64,000 nt of DNA from Thiothrix unzii (GTDB lineage Bacteria; Pseudomonadota; Gammaproteobacteria; Thiotrichales; Thiotrichaceae), in assembly GCF_017901175.1 (NCBI RefSeq), contig NZ_CP072793.1:1116001-1180000 (forward strand), given 5' to 3'. Positions 50,869 through 59,772 of the stretch are shown here, piece by piece. Below the pieces are notes generated by a model, which made no database searches, was not told the origin of the DNA, and worked only from the letters and a program-made list of their open reading frames with translations. Made by a program: the position numbers and the translations under genes. The number at the start of each line of letters is the position of its first letter. Positions within the stretch are counted from its first letter, which is position 1.

Positions 50869-51561
50869 ATGCACAGCAAGGGGACACCAACGGGCTTACA
50901 GCACCTGACAACACTGAGTGTGCTGTTGGGTATCGCTGTGTGCGTGCATTCCCCAGCACTAGCCAGTGCAGCCGCATTGGGCAAAACCTACCCGATTGCT
51001 GAACGTGATTTTTTGGAGGTGATCCACGAACGGCTGCAAGCCAAGCAAGCGGCTGGCGAAATCGACGCGATGCAGCAGGCGATGCGTGCCACTGCGCTAA
51101 ACACCATCGAAAACCCCACCCCGATTCCCGGCATTAGCAGTGCCACGCAAGCACAAACCCATTATTACGACCCCAGCGTGGTTGCCGAGAAGGCTATCCA
51201 CGATGCCAGTGGCAAGGTGGTGGTAGCAGCCGGTACGCGGGTCAATCCCTTGGAATATTTAGGGTTGAGTAAAGTGTTGCTGTTTATTGACGGCAGTGAC
51301 ACGCAGCAACTGGCCTATGCCGACGACTATTACCAAACCAGCAACAAGCCGGTGAAAGTGATTTTAGTGGGCGGGTCGTACATGCAGGTCATGCGTCAAT
51401 GGAAGCGTCCGGTGTATTTCGACCAAGGCGGTTATTTGACCCAGCGTTTAGCGATCAAACACGTACCGACGCTGGTGTATCAGGACAAGCCCACGGATAG
51501 CGTGTTGCGCATTGATAGCATTGCGTTGCCGCACGCGCCTACTGAGGGTGCAACCCCATGA
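50869..51561 (+). CDS. traW: TraW, F-type conjugation protein
   Basis: The 230-residue protein has an N-terminal signal peptide (LTTLSVLLGIAVCVHSPALASA) and the TraW pattern (GKTYPIAERDFLEVIHERL..., GTRVNPLEYLGLSKVLLFIDGSD..., VILVGGSYMQVMRQWKRPVYFDQGGYLTQRLAIKHVPTLVYQ). TraW is periplasmic and acts with TraU and TrbC in pilus assembly. It is the first gene of a long overlapping tra operon. Confidence 0.9.
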   Translation: MHSKGTPTGLQHLTTLSVLLGIAVCVHSPALASAAALGKTYPIAERDFLEVIHERLQAKQAAGEIDAMQQAMRATALNTIENPTPIPGISSATQAQTHYYDPSVVAEKAIHDASGKVVVAAGTRVNPLEYLGLSKVLLFIDGSDTQQLAYADDYYQTSNKPVKVILVGGSYMQVMRQWKRPVYFDQGGYLTQRLAIKHVPTLVYQDKPTDSVLRIDSIALPHAPTEGATP

Positions 51562-52610
51562 CACGCCGCAACTCCCCACCGTTACCCATCACTCATGCCG
51601 TATCGCTGACCTTGCTGGTGGTTGTCCTGCTGCTGTCGCCCTTACCCTCCCATGCGGTGGAGCCGACCTGCGAGGGTAAGTTTGCCAACCCGATCACGGA
51701 CATTTGTTGGTCGTGCATTTTCCCGCTGACATTGGGCGGGGCAAAGTTAATGAGCATGGGGCAAGAGGATACCGCCAATCCGGGCGGGGTACTGTGTACC
51801 TGTACCGGGAATGGCATTCCCAAGATCGGCATTAAGGTGGGTTTTTGGGAGCCAGTGCGCCAAGTCGACATTGTGCGCAAACCGTTTTGCCTTGCCTCTT
51901 TGGGTGGTATCGACCTTGATCCGGGGTTTGATGCGCCGGAAGCGGGGCGTGATGATCCTGAAGACGGCGCACCACCGGCCTCGTTTTACCAAGCGCACTG
52001 GTACGTCAACCCGATTTTGTATTGGTTGGAAGTGTTGCTGGATAACGCCTGCCTCGAAAAATCCCCGTTTGATATTGCGTACCTGACCGAGCTTGACCCG
52101 CTATGGATTGACGATGAGCTGACTTACATCATCAACCCTGATGTGTCCTTGTTTGCCAACCTACCAGCGCAAGCGGCGTGTGCGGCGGATTGCGTGCAAG
52201 CCTCCGCCGGGTTTGCACGCCCTGAATTGTTTTGGTGTGGCGGTTGCCAAGGCACGGCGTATCCGCTGAACGGGCATGTGCAACACCATATCGGCGGGGT
52301 GCAAGCCTCCAGCCTCCTGATGCAACGCCTCACCGCCAAAATGCACCGCCAAGGGCTGATCTGGTCTGCCAGTGGCGGTGACGGCTTGTGCGGGTACTAC
52401 CCGCGTTTGCAGATGGATAAATCCAACTACAAGTACCAGATGTTATTCCCGGTTCCGCAAACCCAAAAGATTGCCGGACGCTGCTGCCAACCCTATGGGC
52501 GTACCACGACCATTTGGGGTGCAGGCAAGGAGTTCCCGTACAAAGGCGAAGACTTCTCGTACATGGTCTTCCGCAAACGTAACTGCTGTCAGGGTGCTAT
52601 TGGGTTTTAA
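51558..52610 (+). CDS. traU: TraU, F-type conjugation protein
   Basis: The 350-residue, Cys-rich periplasmic protein (CEGKFANPITDICWSCIFPLTLGG..., YHWYVNPILYWLE-like, CLEKSPFDIAYLTELDPLWIDDEL, CCQPYGRTTTIWGAGKEFPYKGEDFSYMVFRKRNCC) matches TraU. A signal peptide precedes residue 36. Many cysteines explain the Dsb-like genes in the operon. It overlaps traW by four bases. Confidence 0.92.
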   Translation: MTRRNSPPLPITHAVSLTLLVVVLLLSPLPSHAVEPTCEGKFANPITDICWSCIFPLTLGGAKLMSMGQEDTANPGGVLCTCTGNGIPKIGIKVGFWEPVRQVDIVRKPFCLASLGGIDLDPGFDAPEAGRDDPEDGAPPASFYQAHWYVNPILYWLEVLLDNACLEKSPFDIAYLTELDPLWIDDELTYIINPDVSLFANLPAQAACAADCVQASAGFARPELFWCGGCQGTAYPLNGHVQHHIGGVQASSLLMQRLTAKMHRQGLIWSASGGDGLCGYYPRLQMDKSNYKYQMLFPVPQTQKIAGRCCQPYGRTTTIWGAGKEFPYKGEDFSYMVFRKRNCCQGAIGF

Positions 52611-52611
52611 C

Positions 52612-53358
52612 ATGAAACAATCCCACTACCTCACCAGCGTGATCAACGTGTTATTCGGGCTTTGCATGAGCCTGACGGCGACTGCCCAGCCTACCGATGC
52701 CATGCCCACGGCGGCACAAGTCGCTGCGCAACAGCAACGCCAAGCCGACACCACACTGCCTAATGAGGCTGCGGTAGCGGCGGCTGCGGATAAAGTGGCG
52801 ACCGTGCTGGCTGCACCGGGGCTGCAAGCCGACAAGGTGGCGGGTCATCAACCGCGCCTAAACGCTATTCCGATGCCGCCGCACGTAGACGGTGCATTAG
52901 CGGAGTTGTTTGCGCAAGCGGAGCGTCCGTTGCTTCCGGCGTTACGCAGCGATGGTGAGCTGCTGATCATGGTGTCGTTTTCGATGCCCAAAGACACCCT
53001 GAAAAACCTAGCCCTGCAAGCCGACAAAGCCGGTGCGGTGTTGGTACTGCGCGGGATGGTGGATGATTCGTTAACAGCCACTACCAAAGCGATCCGCGAG
53101 GTTTTGGGTGAGGATGCCGGTGACAGCACCTTTCAGGTCGATCCGAATGTATACAAAGCGTATGCGGTGCAGGATGTACCCACCTTCGTACTGGCAAAGC
53201 AACCACCCCAAGCTGAACAGGCGTGTGAACTGGGCAAGGATTACGTGGCGGTACGCGGTGATGTCTCCTTGACCTACGCCTTGCGTGAATTAGCCAAACA
53301 ACCGCACTGGGATACCGCCGCCCAACGTTACCTTGCTGCCTTGGGGGTGAAACCGTGA
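52612..53358 (+). CDS. trbC: TrbC, F-type pilus assembly protein
   Basis: The 248-residue protein has a signal peptide (TSVINVLFGLCMSLTATAQ) and a C-terminal thioredoxin-like TrbC domain (ELLIMVSFSMPKDTLKNLALQADKAGAVLVLRGMVDDSLTATTKAIREVL..., AVQDVPTFVLAK). It normally pairs with TraW. A longer upstream open frame is a shadow of traU; the start at 52612 lies one base after the traU stop. Confidence 0.9.
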   Translation: MKQSHYLTSVINVLFGLCMSLTATAQPTDAMPTAAQVAAQQQRQADTTLPNEAAVAAAADKVATVLAAPGLQADKVAGHQPRLNAIPMPPHVDGALAELFAQAERPLLPALRSDGELLIMVSFSMPKDTLKNLALQADKAGAVLVLRGMVDDSLTATTKAIREVLGEDAGDSTFQVDPNVYKAYAVQDVPTFVLAKQPPQAEQACELGKDYVAVRGDVSLTYALRELAKQPHWDTAAQRYLAALGVKP

Positions 53359-54515
53359 GGTGTGTAACGTGGTTGGCAGGCTTGGGCGTGTTGTGGCTTA
53401 TCGCCAGCAGTGGCGTACAAGCGGATACCGCTACCGCATTCCAGCAAGGCAGTGATACCGCTGCCAGTGGTGCAGCCGCCGCCAGTGCAGTGAATGCCAC
53501 CAATGCCACTGGCAATGTGCCGGGTTACAACACCGCTCCAACCGAGGCGGGTTTATGGCGTGACGGCAAAGTTAATTTGTCCGGGGACGGTTTAGGCAAG
53601 CAAGCCGGGTGTACCACTGCCAGTACCAGCGGCTTTAATGGCAAAGAGTGTGATGCCATTAACTTTTTGGGCAGTGGCAGACCGGAGTACCCATTAACCC
53701 GTACCGATGCCTTATTCAACTTATCCAACGGCATTACCAAGAATAATCGTGATGCCGTTTCCGGTATGAACGGTGGTTCTGGAACAGGTGGATGCACGAC
53801 GGTTGAAGTCAAAGACCCCGATTTACAAAGTACCGAACACTGCGAGGAATTTTTAGAACCCGTGGATAAGCGTTGCCCCATTGGGCGCGTGGTCACGGTG
53901 GATCGTGATGCCAATTATCAGTGTGAAAAGTCAGTAAGTTCTTACGAGAGCCTCAAGTGCCGCCGGGGGTTTTCCGTCAATGTTGGAACAGTCATTAAAC
54001 CCGAATCGTTTGATGTTAATCGTGGTTCGGAAGTGCCGGGGTGGTCAGCAAGTACATTCACCATGAATTTTACGGTTAAGGGTACGCCTGACAGTTTTAA
54101 AATTGAGCGTTATCAAGTGGATAATTATGGGCAAGTTTGGATAAACGGCACAAAAGTCTATGAAAATGTTCTGCCGGGTTATTCTGATATGCGCTGGGGT
54201 TCTGTTGGTTATGAGTATGTGGAGGGATGGGGTGATTGGGGTGGGTACTCCCGGATGGTTTATAAAAACAGCGGTGGTGTCACGCTGGGTGACTTTTATG
54301 ACGATGGTTGCAATTGGGGTTGCCGGGGTGCAGCGCCTAACTTGGATATTACTCGGTATATTAGGCAGGGTAATAACGAAGTTGTTTTGGTCTGTGCGAA
54401 TGCAAATGGTATCGGCCCCTGCGCTATCAAGATAACAGGCTCGGCGCGTGAATTAGTGGTTCTGGGTTCCTTGGTTGATAACCAATGTTCTGCGTTGGAA
54501 AACAGGGCTAAGTAA
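53355..54515 (+). CDS. traN: TraN-like protein, first of two tandem genes
   Basis: The 386-residue protein has a signal peptide (AGLGVLWLIASSGVQA) and a Cys-containing mid region (TSGFNGKECDAINFL..., CTTVEVKDPDLQSTEHCEEFLEP...CPIGRVVTVDRDANYQCEKSV) like the N-terminal half of TraN, the outer-membrane mating-pair stabiliser. Residues about 230-330 look like a beta-sandwich (SFKIERYQVDNYGQVWINGTKVYENV...LDITRYIRQGNNEVVLVCAN). GTG start overlapping trbC; its stop overlaps the next start as TAATG. Confidence 0.7.
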   Translation: MRCVTWLAGLGVLWLIASSGVQADTATAFQQGSDTAASGAAAASAVNATNATGNVPGYNTAPTEAGLWRDGKVNLSGDGLGKQAGCTTASTSGFNGKECDAINFLGSGRPEYPLTRTDALFNLSNGITKNNRDAVSGMNGGSGTGGCTTVEVKDPDLQSTEHCEEFLEPVDKRCPIGRVVTVDRDANYQCEKSVSSYESLKCRRGFSVNVGTVIKPESFDVNRGSEVPGWSASTFTMNFTVKGTPDSFKIERYQVDNYGQVWINGTKVYENVLPGYSDMRWGSVGYEYVEGWGDWGGYSRMVYKNSGGVTLGDFYDDGCNWGCRGAAPNLDITRYIRQGNNEVVLVCANANGIGPCAIKITGSARELVVLGSLVDNQCSALENRAK

Positions 54516-56122
54516 TGATCATTAAAATAACTCGTGTAGCCATAACAGCACTCTTTCTTTTCTTGGCATCGTTTCAGATACAAGCCGGTGATTGCAAAAA
54601 AATCGGGTCTGTTTGTGTGGATAGCTCGCCAACCAAGACCATTTCCGGCTTGGTCGTTGATGCTTCTCTTGTCGGTGGGTGCTGGGAATATGAAGATACG
54701 TATTCCTGCATAAAACCAATGGCAGTAGATTACTGCAATGCCTTGGTGACTCACGGTTGCAATGAAACATCCAGTCGGTGTGTCGAAACCGATTTTAACG
54801 GTGCGTGTATGCGCTACCAAAAAACCTACCGTTGTGCTGACCCGATTGCCCCGAAGCCCACTAACACGGTAGTGCTGGATGATTCGCACACGATTACCGA
54901 AGACAAACTGGATGAAAGCCAATGCAAAACCAACAAGGACAACAGCGCTTGCACCCTTGCCGAGCATCAGTGCGTAGAACCGGGTGAAACCCGCACCATC
55001 AACGGCTTGGCAGTCACCAAGGATTGTTGGGCGTGGGAAGACACCTACACCTGTTTAGGCAATCGCCTGAATACCTGCGAGGATTTGGAAGCCAAGGGGT
55101 GTACCAAACAATCCTCTGATACCTGCCTTGACCGCTTACCCAATGGTACTTGCCAAGTGTGGGATGTGGCGTACTTGTGCAAAACACCCGGTGCTACCCA
55201 TACCCGCGAAGACTGTTCCAACAAGAGCTTTTGCCTCGAAGGTAAATGCTTCGATTCCGGGAGTCCGCCCGATACGGACTTTGCCAAAGCCATCACCATG
55301 ATGGAGGCGGCGCGTGAAGCCGGAACGTATATGACCGATGATTTACAGATATTCAAAGGCACGGATGAGCGTTGCTCCATTAAGTTGTCCGGTTTAAAGA
55401 ATTGCTGTAAGTCAAAAGGTGGTGCGCAAACAAACCAATCAATGATGCTGGCGATGTCGGCTGGTAAAGCCCTGTTGGATTACAGCTTCCAAAAGGGCAG
55501 TAATTACATGTACGACTTCATGTTTTCCAAGGGCAATAACTGGATGACGGAACGTGCAGTCAATGCGTGGTCATCCGGTGCATGGAACCCTAATCCTTCC
55601 ACTTCCATGAGTTTTTACGGTTTGACCGTGAGCTACACCAGTGGCGCGGGTTTCGCGTTTTCGTTTGATCCGTATTCCTTCGCCTTGCAGGTGGGGCTGT
55701 ACCTGCTGATGCAGCTTTTATCCTGTACCGAAGACGAAGCCTACCTGCAAATGAAGCGCGGTTCTAACTTGTGCCATTACGTCGGGAATTACTGCGACAA
55801 GAAAATTCTAGGGTATTGCTACGTCAAAAAAGAGTCGTACTGCTGCTTCAACTCCCGATTAGCACGCATCATCAATGAACAAGGCCGCCCACAGATCGGT
55901 AAAGGTTGGGGCAGTGGCAATAGCCCGAACTGTTCCGGGTTTACTACCGAGGAACTCGAAAAGCTGGATTTCGGGGCAATGGACTTATCGGAGTTTATCA
56001 GCGAGATCATGGCGAATGCACAGATACCCAATGCCTCCACGGTGAACAGTTTGGTGCAAAAGCAAAGCGGTATCGTGGGCGATAAAGTGAATCAGTATTA
56101 CCAAAATGGGGCAGGACGATAA
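54515..56122 (+). CDS. traN: TraN-like protein, second of two tandem genes
   Basis: The 535-residue protein has its own signal peptide (ITRVAITALFLFLASFQIQA) and Cys-rich repeats: C-x-EYEDTYSC, C-x-R-YQKTYRC, CWAWEDTYTC, CQVWDVAYLC. A C-terminal domain (LKNCCKSKGG..., CYVKKESYCCFNSRLARIINEQGRPQIGKGWGSG) is diagnostic of TraN. A single TraN usually covers both parts; here the protein is divided into two separately exported chains. Confidence 0.85.
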   Translation: MIIKITRVAITALFLFLASFQIQAGDCKKIGSVCVDSSPTKTISGLVVDASLVGGCWEYEDTYSCIKPMAVDYCNALVTHGCNETSSRCVETDFNGACMRYQKTYRCADPIAPKPTNTVVLDDSHTITEDKLDESQCKTNKDNSACTLAEHQCVEPGETRTINGLAVTKDCWAWEDTYTCLGNRLNTCEDLEAKGCTKQSSDTCLDRLPNGTCQVWDVAYLCKTPGATHTREDCSNKSFCLEGKCFDSGSPPDTDFAKAITMMEAAREAGTYMTDDLQIFKGTDERCSIKLSGLKNCCKSKGGAQTNQSMMLAMSAGKALLDYSFQKGSNYMYDFMFSKGNNWMTERAVNAWSSGAWNPNPSTSMSFYGLTVSYTSGAGFAFSFDPYSFALQVGLYLLMQLLSCTEDEAYLQMKRGSNLCHYVGNYCDKKILGYCYVKKESYCCFNSRLARIINEQGRPQIGKGWGSGNSPNCSGFTTEELEKLDFGAMDLSEFISEIMANAQIPNASTVNSLVQKQSGIVGDKVNQYYQNGAGR

Positions 56123-56667
56123 TGACCTCAAACAAACGCATGACGACGCTACGCAAACGTGTTTATTTCCTCCTAGCGGTTGTGGGCTGCGTGTTTCTGG
56201 TGGGTACATGGGCAAACGGTGATAGCCCTCCTGTCACCCAAGCTGCACCAGAACGCGCAACGCCCACCTTTTTTATGGCGGCGGTCATCAACGGTGAAGA
56301 CAAGTCCGAAGGTTTAGCCCCGCTGGAGATGGAAACCCGTTGGCAGGCACAAACCCTGTCGGATGACCCGCTACGTATCCGCGCAACCTTGATCACCCGC
56401 TACAAAACCGAGGATAACGAAGGGCGTTTGTGTGCGCGGGTCAAGGTCGGTATCGGGCAAGACCGTGTACCACTCAAGGGACGTATTTACCAAGATTGCA
56501 ACGGTGCAGCAGCAGCGCGGGCGTGTAAGCCGTTCTTTGTGTGGTCAGAACTGGATATGTGCGATGACGAAATGCCGCCAACCGCCAACTACACCAAATA
56601 CAAAGCCGCATCAGAAGACAAAAACTGGAAGCCACCCGTCACCGAAATCAAGGAGCCACAACCATGA
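56122..56667 (+). CDS. Membrane-anchored periplasmic protein of the tra operon, unknown
   Basis: The 181-residue protein has a basic N-terminus and one membrane helix (VYFLLAVVGCVFLVGTW), then a periplasmic strand-rich domain with four cysteines (RLCARV, YQDCNG, ARACKPF, DMCDD). No family recognised. It overlaps traN by one base and the DsbA-like gene by four. Confidence 0.65.
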   Translation: MTSNKRMTTLRKRVYFLLAVVGCVFLVGTWANGDSPPVTQAAPERATPTFFMAAVINGEDKSEGLAPLEMETRWQAQTLSDDPLRIRATLITRYKTEDNEGRLCARVKVGIGQDRVPLKGRIYQDCNGAAAARACKPFFVWSELDMCDDEMPPTANYTKYKAASEDKNWKPPVTEIKEPQP

Positions 56668-57224
56668 TGACACGACGCAACTTCCTGATTGGCGCAACCA
56701 CTGGGTTCTTTCTGGCAAACCTTCCCCGTGTGGGGATGGCAAACGGGACAGGTACAGGCGGACAACGCTCGTTTATTGAGGTGTTCTCTTTCGCCTGTCC
56801 CCACTGCTACAAGCTCTCGTTACAACTGGGTATCTGGTTGCCGCTGCACCCGCAGGTGAAGCATTACGCGGTGCATATTGTGTCCTCCCCCGATGACCTG
56901 AAACTAGCCGCTGCCGGGTATGCCGCTGCGGTGCTGGGCAAAGGTGAGGCATACCGGGCCGCTTTCTTCAAAGCCATTTACGAAGGCAACCAAGCACCGG
57001 ATGAACGCACGATGGTCACGGTAGCGGAATCGCTGGGATTCAAGGCCGCCGCCTTTGTCGACACCATGAAAGGCTCCGACACCGCTGAATTACTGGCGCG
57101 TTCGGAAACCCTTACCCAGCAATTCGCTATCACTGCGACACCCACCCTGATTATTGACAGCCAACGGGTACGCCAACCGGACAAAGACCCGTTGGACATC
57201 CTGCAAGAGGAGTTCGGGGCATGA
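56664..57224 (+). CDS. DsbA-like thiol:disulfide oxidoreductase
   Basis: The 186-residue thioredoxin-fold protein has a CPHC active site (residues 45-48), as in DsbA, and a cis-Pro in ATPTLIID. The N-terminus TRRNFLIGATTGFFL looks like a twin-arginine signal. It probably oxidises the many cysteines of TraU and TraN in the periplasm. Confidence 0.88.
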   Translation: MMTRRNFLIGATTGFFLANLPRVGMANGTGTGGQRSFIEVFSFACPHCYKLSLQLGIWLPLHPQVKHYAVHIVSSPDDLKLAAAGYAAAVLGKGEAYRAAFFKAIYEGNQAPDERTMVTVAESLGFKAAAFVDTMKGSDTAELLARSETLTQQFAITATPTLIIDSQRVRQPDKDPLDILQEEFGA

Positions 57225-57889
57225 TCCAAAGCATGAAGCGTCCGCTCTTACACCTTGCTGGGTTGTTGTTGATCAGCGCCGGATTGTTACCGGCTAAGGC
57301 ACTGGCACGGGTAGTCAGTGATGAAGCCTATAACGGCGTTGCACCGTGCTGGCAAGACGCAGCCCAGCGTTACGGTGTGCCGGTGTCTTTGCTCAAGGCG
57401 GTGGCACAGGTGGAATCCAGCAACCGCGCACGGGTGGTGGCACGTAATACCAACGGGTCACTCGACATCGGTTACATGCAGATTAACGACTGGTGGCTAC
57501 CGCACTTACAACGCTATGGGATTACCAAAACCACTTTGCTGGATGATGCCTGCATCAACCTCAATGTGGGTGCGTGGATACTCAAACAAGGCATTGACCG
57601 CTACGGCTACAACGCCCAAGGCATTGGTGCGTATGGTGCTGGCACAGACCCTAAAAAATCTCAGGTGAGGACAACGTATGCAAACAAGGTATTCCGTGCG
57701 CTGGCACAACAGCAAGGCAAGCCGGTTGACGGGGATGGTGGCGGTACTGTTGGGGGTACTGCTGTTGAGCGGGTGCAAGTTGCCCCAGCCAAAGGCGGCG
57801 ACGTTCAGTCACCCCACCGCCGCCAACAGCGTGCCGTCATCACCAACAGCCCCACCACTGAACAGCTCGTTTGGAGCGTCTTCGACTGA
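57221..57889 (+). CDS. Lytic transglycosylase of the T4SS
   Basis: The 222-residue protein has a signal peptide and an SLT domain: catalytic Glu65 in LKAVAQVESSNRARVV, GSLDIGYMQINDWWLP and NLNVGAWILKQGIDRYGYNAQGIGAYGAG. It opens peptidoglycan for the conjugation channel (family role of VirB1/Orf169). Its last 70 codons overlap the lipoprotein gene in another frame, and that tail is low-complexity. Confidence 0.9.
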   Translation: MIQSMKRPLLHLAGLLLISAGLLPAKALARVVSDEAYNGVAPCWQDAAQRYGVPVSLLKAVAQVESSNRARVVARNTNGSLDIGYMQINDWWLPHLQRYGITKTTLLDDACINLNVGAWILKQGIDRYGYNAQGIGAYGAGTDPKKSQVRTTYANKVFRALAQQQGKPVDGDGGGTVGGTAVERVQVAPAKGGDVQSPHRRQQRAVITNSPTTEQLVWSVFD

Positions 57890-58289
57890 GTTGACAGGCG
57901 CGGATTGGATGGATGGTTTAGTGGATTTGGACGGCATTGTGCCGCTGACACCACCTGCACCCGTGGTGACAAGCACACTGCCTGCACCGGTACGCACACT
58001 GGGGATTAACGTTAACCCGGCTGCTGATCCGTACCGTGGTGTATTGGCTGCTTGTCCGCAGGGTGAGGCAGCTAAAACCCAAGCGGATTGGTATATGCCG
58101 GGGTATCAGCACATCGGGCAACGCTTATGCGACGGGCAATGGGTAACGTGCGGTAACAGTTATCCGTGTGCCGCACCCACACCCAAGGACGGCAGTGCGG
58201 TGACAACAGAATACGGATATGACGCAGGTAGCGGACAGGGGACGGGTGCGGAAAGTAGTTATTACCACTATTACGCCCCGAAACACTAA
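57678..58289 (+). CDS. Lipoprotein of the tra operon, unknown
   Basis: The 203-residue protein has a lipoprotein signal (VAVLLGVLLLSGC, lipobox LLSGC) and a Pro/Thr-rich linker. The C-terminal domain (AACPQGEAAKTQADWYMPGYQHIGQRLCDGQWVTCGNSYPC) has four cysteines. The start at 57678 has a good GGTGAGG ribosome site but overlaps the transglycosylase gene by 212 bases; an internal ATG at 57735 is a fallback. Role unknown. Confidence 0.7.
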   Translation: MQTRYSVRWHNSKASRLTGMVAVLLGVLLLSGCKLPQPKAATFSHPTAANSVPSSPTAPPLNSSFGASSTELTGADWMDGLVDLDGIVPLTPPAPVVTSTLPAPVRTLGINVNPAADPYRGVLAACPQGEAAKTQADWYMPGYQHIGQRLCDGQWVTCGNSYPCAAPTPKDGSAVTTEYGYDAGSGQGTGAESSYYHYYAPKH

Positions 58290-58347
58290 GCCATCGGCAC
58301 AGCTCAGGATGGGCAGGGTTTTTTTACCAATAAACAGGAGATAACAC

Positions 58348-58779
58348 ATGGATAAAACCATGCTAAACCCCGCGCAAGCCTTGGCTCAAGCGGTTGATGA
58401 CGCGACTACCCGCCTCACCTTGTGGGTGATGGATCACAAGAAATGGGTGATTGCATTTGCGTTGCTGGCGATGCTGTTACTGATTGCTTTTAACGCCGAT
58501 GCGGGTACGACCGGCACGGAGTTCAAGGGGATTTACGACAAGCTCAAAGACTGGACTTCCGGTTATTTGGGTAAGGCGATTGCCTTGTTTGCCTTTTTAC
58601 TGGGCTTAGGGATTGGGGTGGCTAAATCCAGCCCGATTCCTGCCATTGCCGGGATCGTGTTCGCACTGTTCGTGGCATTCGGCCCGGCTGTGTTGGAAGG
58701 CATTGCAACCGCAACACTGGTATACGCTCCGGCAATCCACGAGGGCATGAGCGTCGTGGCTATTGTTGTGATGACGTAA
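58348..58779 (+). CDS. traA: TraA-like pilin
   Basis: The 143-residue protein has a long leader and three hydrophobic segments (WVIAFALLAMLLLIAFNADA; AIALFAFLLGLGIGVA; IAGIVFALFVAFGPAVLEGIATATLVY). The processing-type site LIAFNADA-GTTG fits an F-like propilin. It precedes traL-E-K-B as in F. CAGGAG lies upstream, and a hairpin follows. Confidence 0.8.
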   Translation: MDKTMLNPAQALAQAVDDATTRLTLWVMDHKKWVIAFALLAMLLLIAFNADAGTTGTEFKGIYDKLKDWTSGYLGKAIALFAFLLGLGIGVAKSSPIPAIAGIVFALFVAFGPAVLEGIATATLVYAPAIHEGMSVVAIVVMT

Positions 58780-58792
58780 ACCACCACCAACC

Positions 58793-58823
58793 GGGTATGG
58801 CAGGTCGCTGACAGGCCATACCC
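58793..58823 (+). other. Hairpin between traA and traL
   Basis: GGGTATGG and CCATACCC form an 8-bp stem around a 15-base loop, 14 bases after the traA stop. No T run. A 3' stabiliser or partial attenuator after the pilin gene would raise pilin over assembly proteins. Confidence 0.6.
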
Positions 58824-58858
58824 CTGACAAATACACGCGACAAGGGCGAACAATCACG

Positions 58859-59158
58859 ATGAGCAGTAAAGAACAAGCACTGGGGCAGTATTACATTCCG
58901 CGCTTACTGGATGCCCCGCCCAAAGCCTTCTACTGGGAGATGGACGAATTCATGGCGATGGTCGCACCCATCGGGATTGGCCTGATCATGGGGTGGTTTT
59001 TTATCGGTGCGGTGTTGGGGCTATTGGCGGCTTACGCCATTGGCAAATTCAAAGCCGGGAGAGGTGCGTATTACATGCTGCACGTTTTGTACTGGTATAT
59101 CGGCATGGGCAAGCTCAAATCCACCCCGCCGTCTTACATTCGGGAGTTCGTGGGATGA
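58859..59158 (+). CDS. traL: TraL, F-type conjugation protein
   Basis: The 99-residue inner-membrane protein (YYIPRLLDAPPKAFYWEMDEFMAMVAPIGIGLIMGWFFIGAVLGLLAAYAIGKFKAGRGAYYMLHVLYWYIGM) has the TraL pattern and two adjacent membrane helices. It overlaps traE by four bases. Confidence 0.92.
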   Translation: MSSKEQALGQYYIPRLLDAPPKAFYWEMDEFMAMVAPIGIGLIMGWFFIGAVLGLLAAYAIGKFKAGRGAYYMLHVLYWYIGMGKLKSTPPSYIREFVG

Positions 59159-59772
59159 ACCGCCAGCAACAACTCAAAGACATCGGCGTAGTCATGGCGG
59201 AAAAACGCCAGTGGCAATACATCGCCAGCGGCTTGCTGCTTGCCCTGCTACTGCTGATGGTGGTGTTAATGGGCAAGAGTCACGACACCAAAACCATTTT
59301 TGTACCGCCCAATGCTGAATTGGCGCAAAAGCCATTTTGGGTGGCGGACAGTGGCGCGTCCCCGGAATATTTCCAGATGACCGCCGATTACGTGGCGCAG
59401 TTGGCGTTAACCGGTGATGCCAAAAGTGCCGCCTACAGCATTGACCGTTTAATGGGCGTGGTACATCCCTCCATCCGTGGGGTACTCAAGGCCGAACTGG
59501 ATGCCGCCGCGCTGAAAATGAAGGCCGAGAACGTCACGCAAGCCTTTTACCCGGTGGAATACAGCATGGGTGATAACCGCCCGGTGGTCGTGATCAAAGG
59601 CACGCTCAAAACATGGGTGGGCGACAAACTCACCTCCAACCGTGATGCCCTGTACCGCCTGACTTTCAGCATGGAAGCAGGACGCATCTACCTGATGGAG
59701 TTCGTAGAAACTTCCCCGCACGACCCCTTCAATACCGCACCGGCTAACCCAACCACAGGAGCAACCTCATGA
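59155..59772 (+). CDS. traE: TraE, F-type conjugation protein (VirB8-like)
   Basis: The 205-residue protein has one N-terminal membrane helix (IASGLLLALLLLMVVLM) and a periplasmic domain (FWVADSGASPEYFQMTADYVAQLALT..., YRLTFSMEAGRIYLMEF) matching TraE. It is a bitopic scaffold of the secretion channel. The start at 59155 overlaps traL; longer frames upstream are shadows. Confidence 0.92.
   Translation: MNRQQQLKDIGVVMAEKRQWQYIASGLLLALLLLMVVLMGKSHDTKTIFVPPNAELAQKPFWVADSGASPEYFQMTADYVAQLALTGDAKSAAYSIDRLMGVVHPSIRGVLKAELDAAALKMKAENVTQAFYPVEYSMGDNRPVVVIKGTLKTWVGDKLTSNRDALYRLTFSMEAGRIYLMEFVETSPHDPFNTAPANPTTGATS

Noticed and set aside
53355-54515. traN split by a sequencing frameshift
   Set aside because: The second gene has its own start with TAATG coupling and a full signal peptide, which a frameshift would not create.
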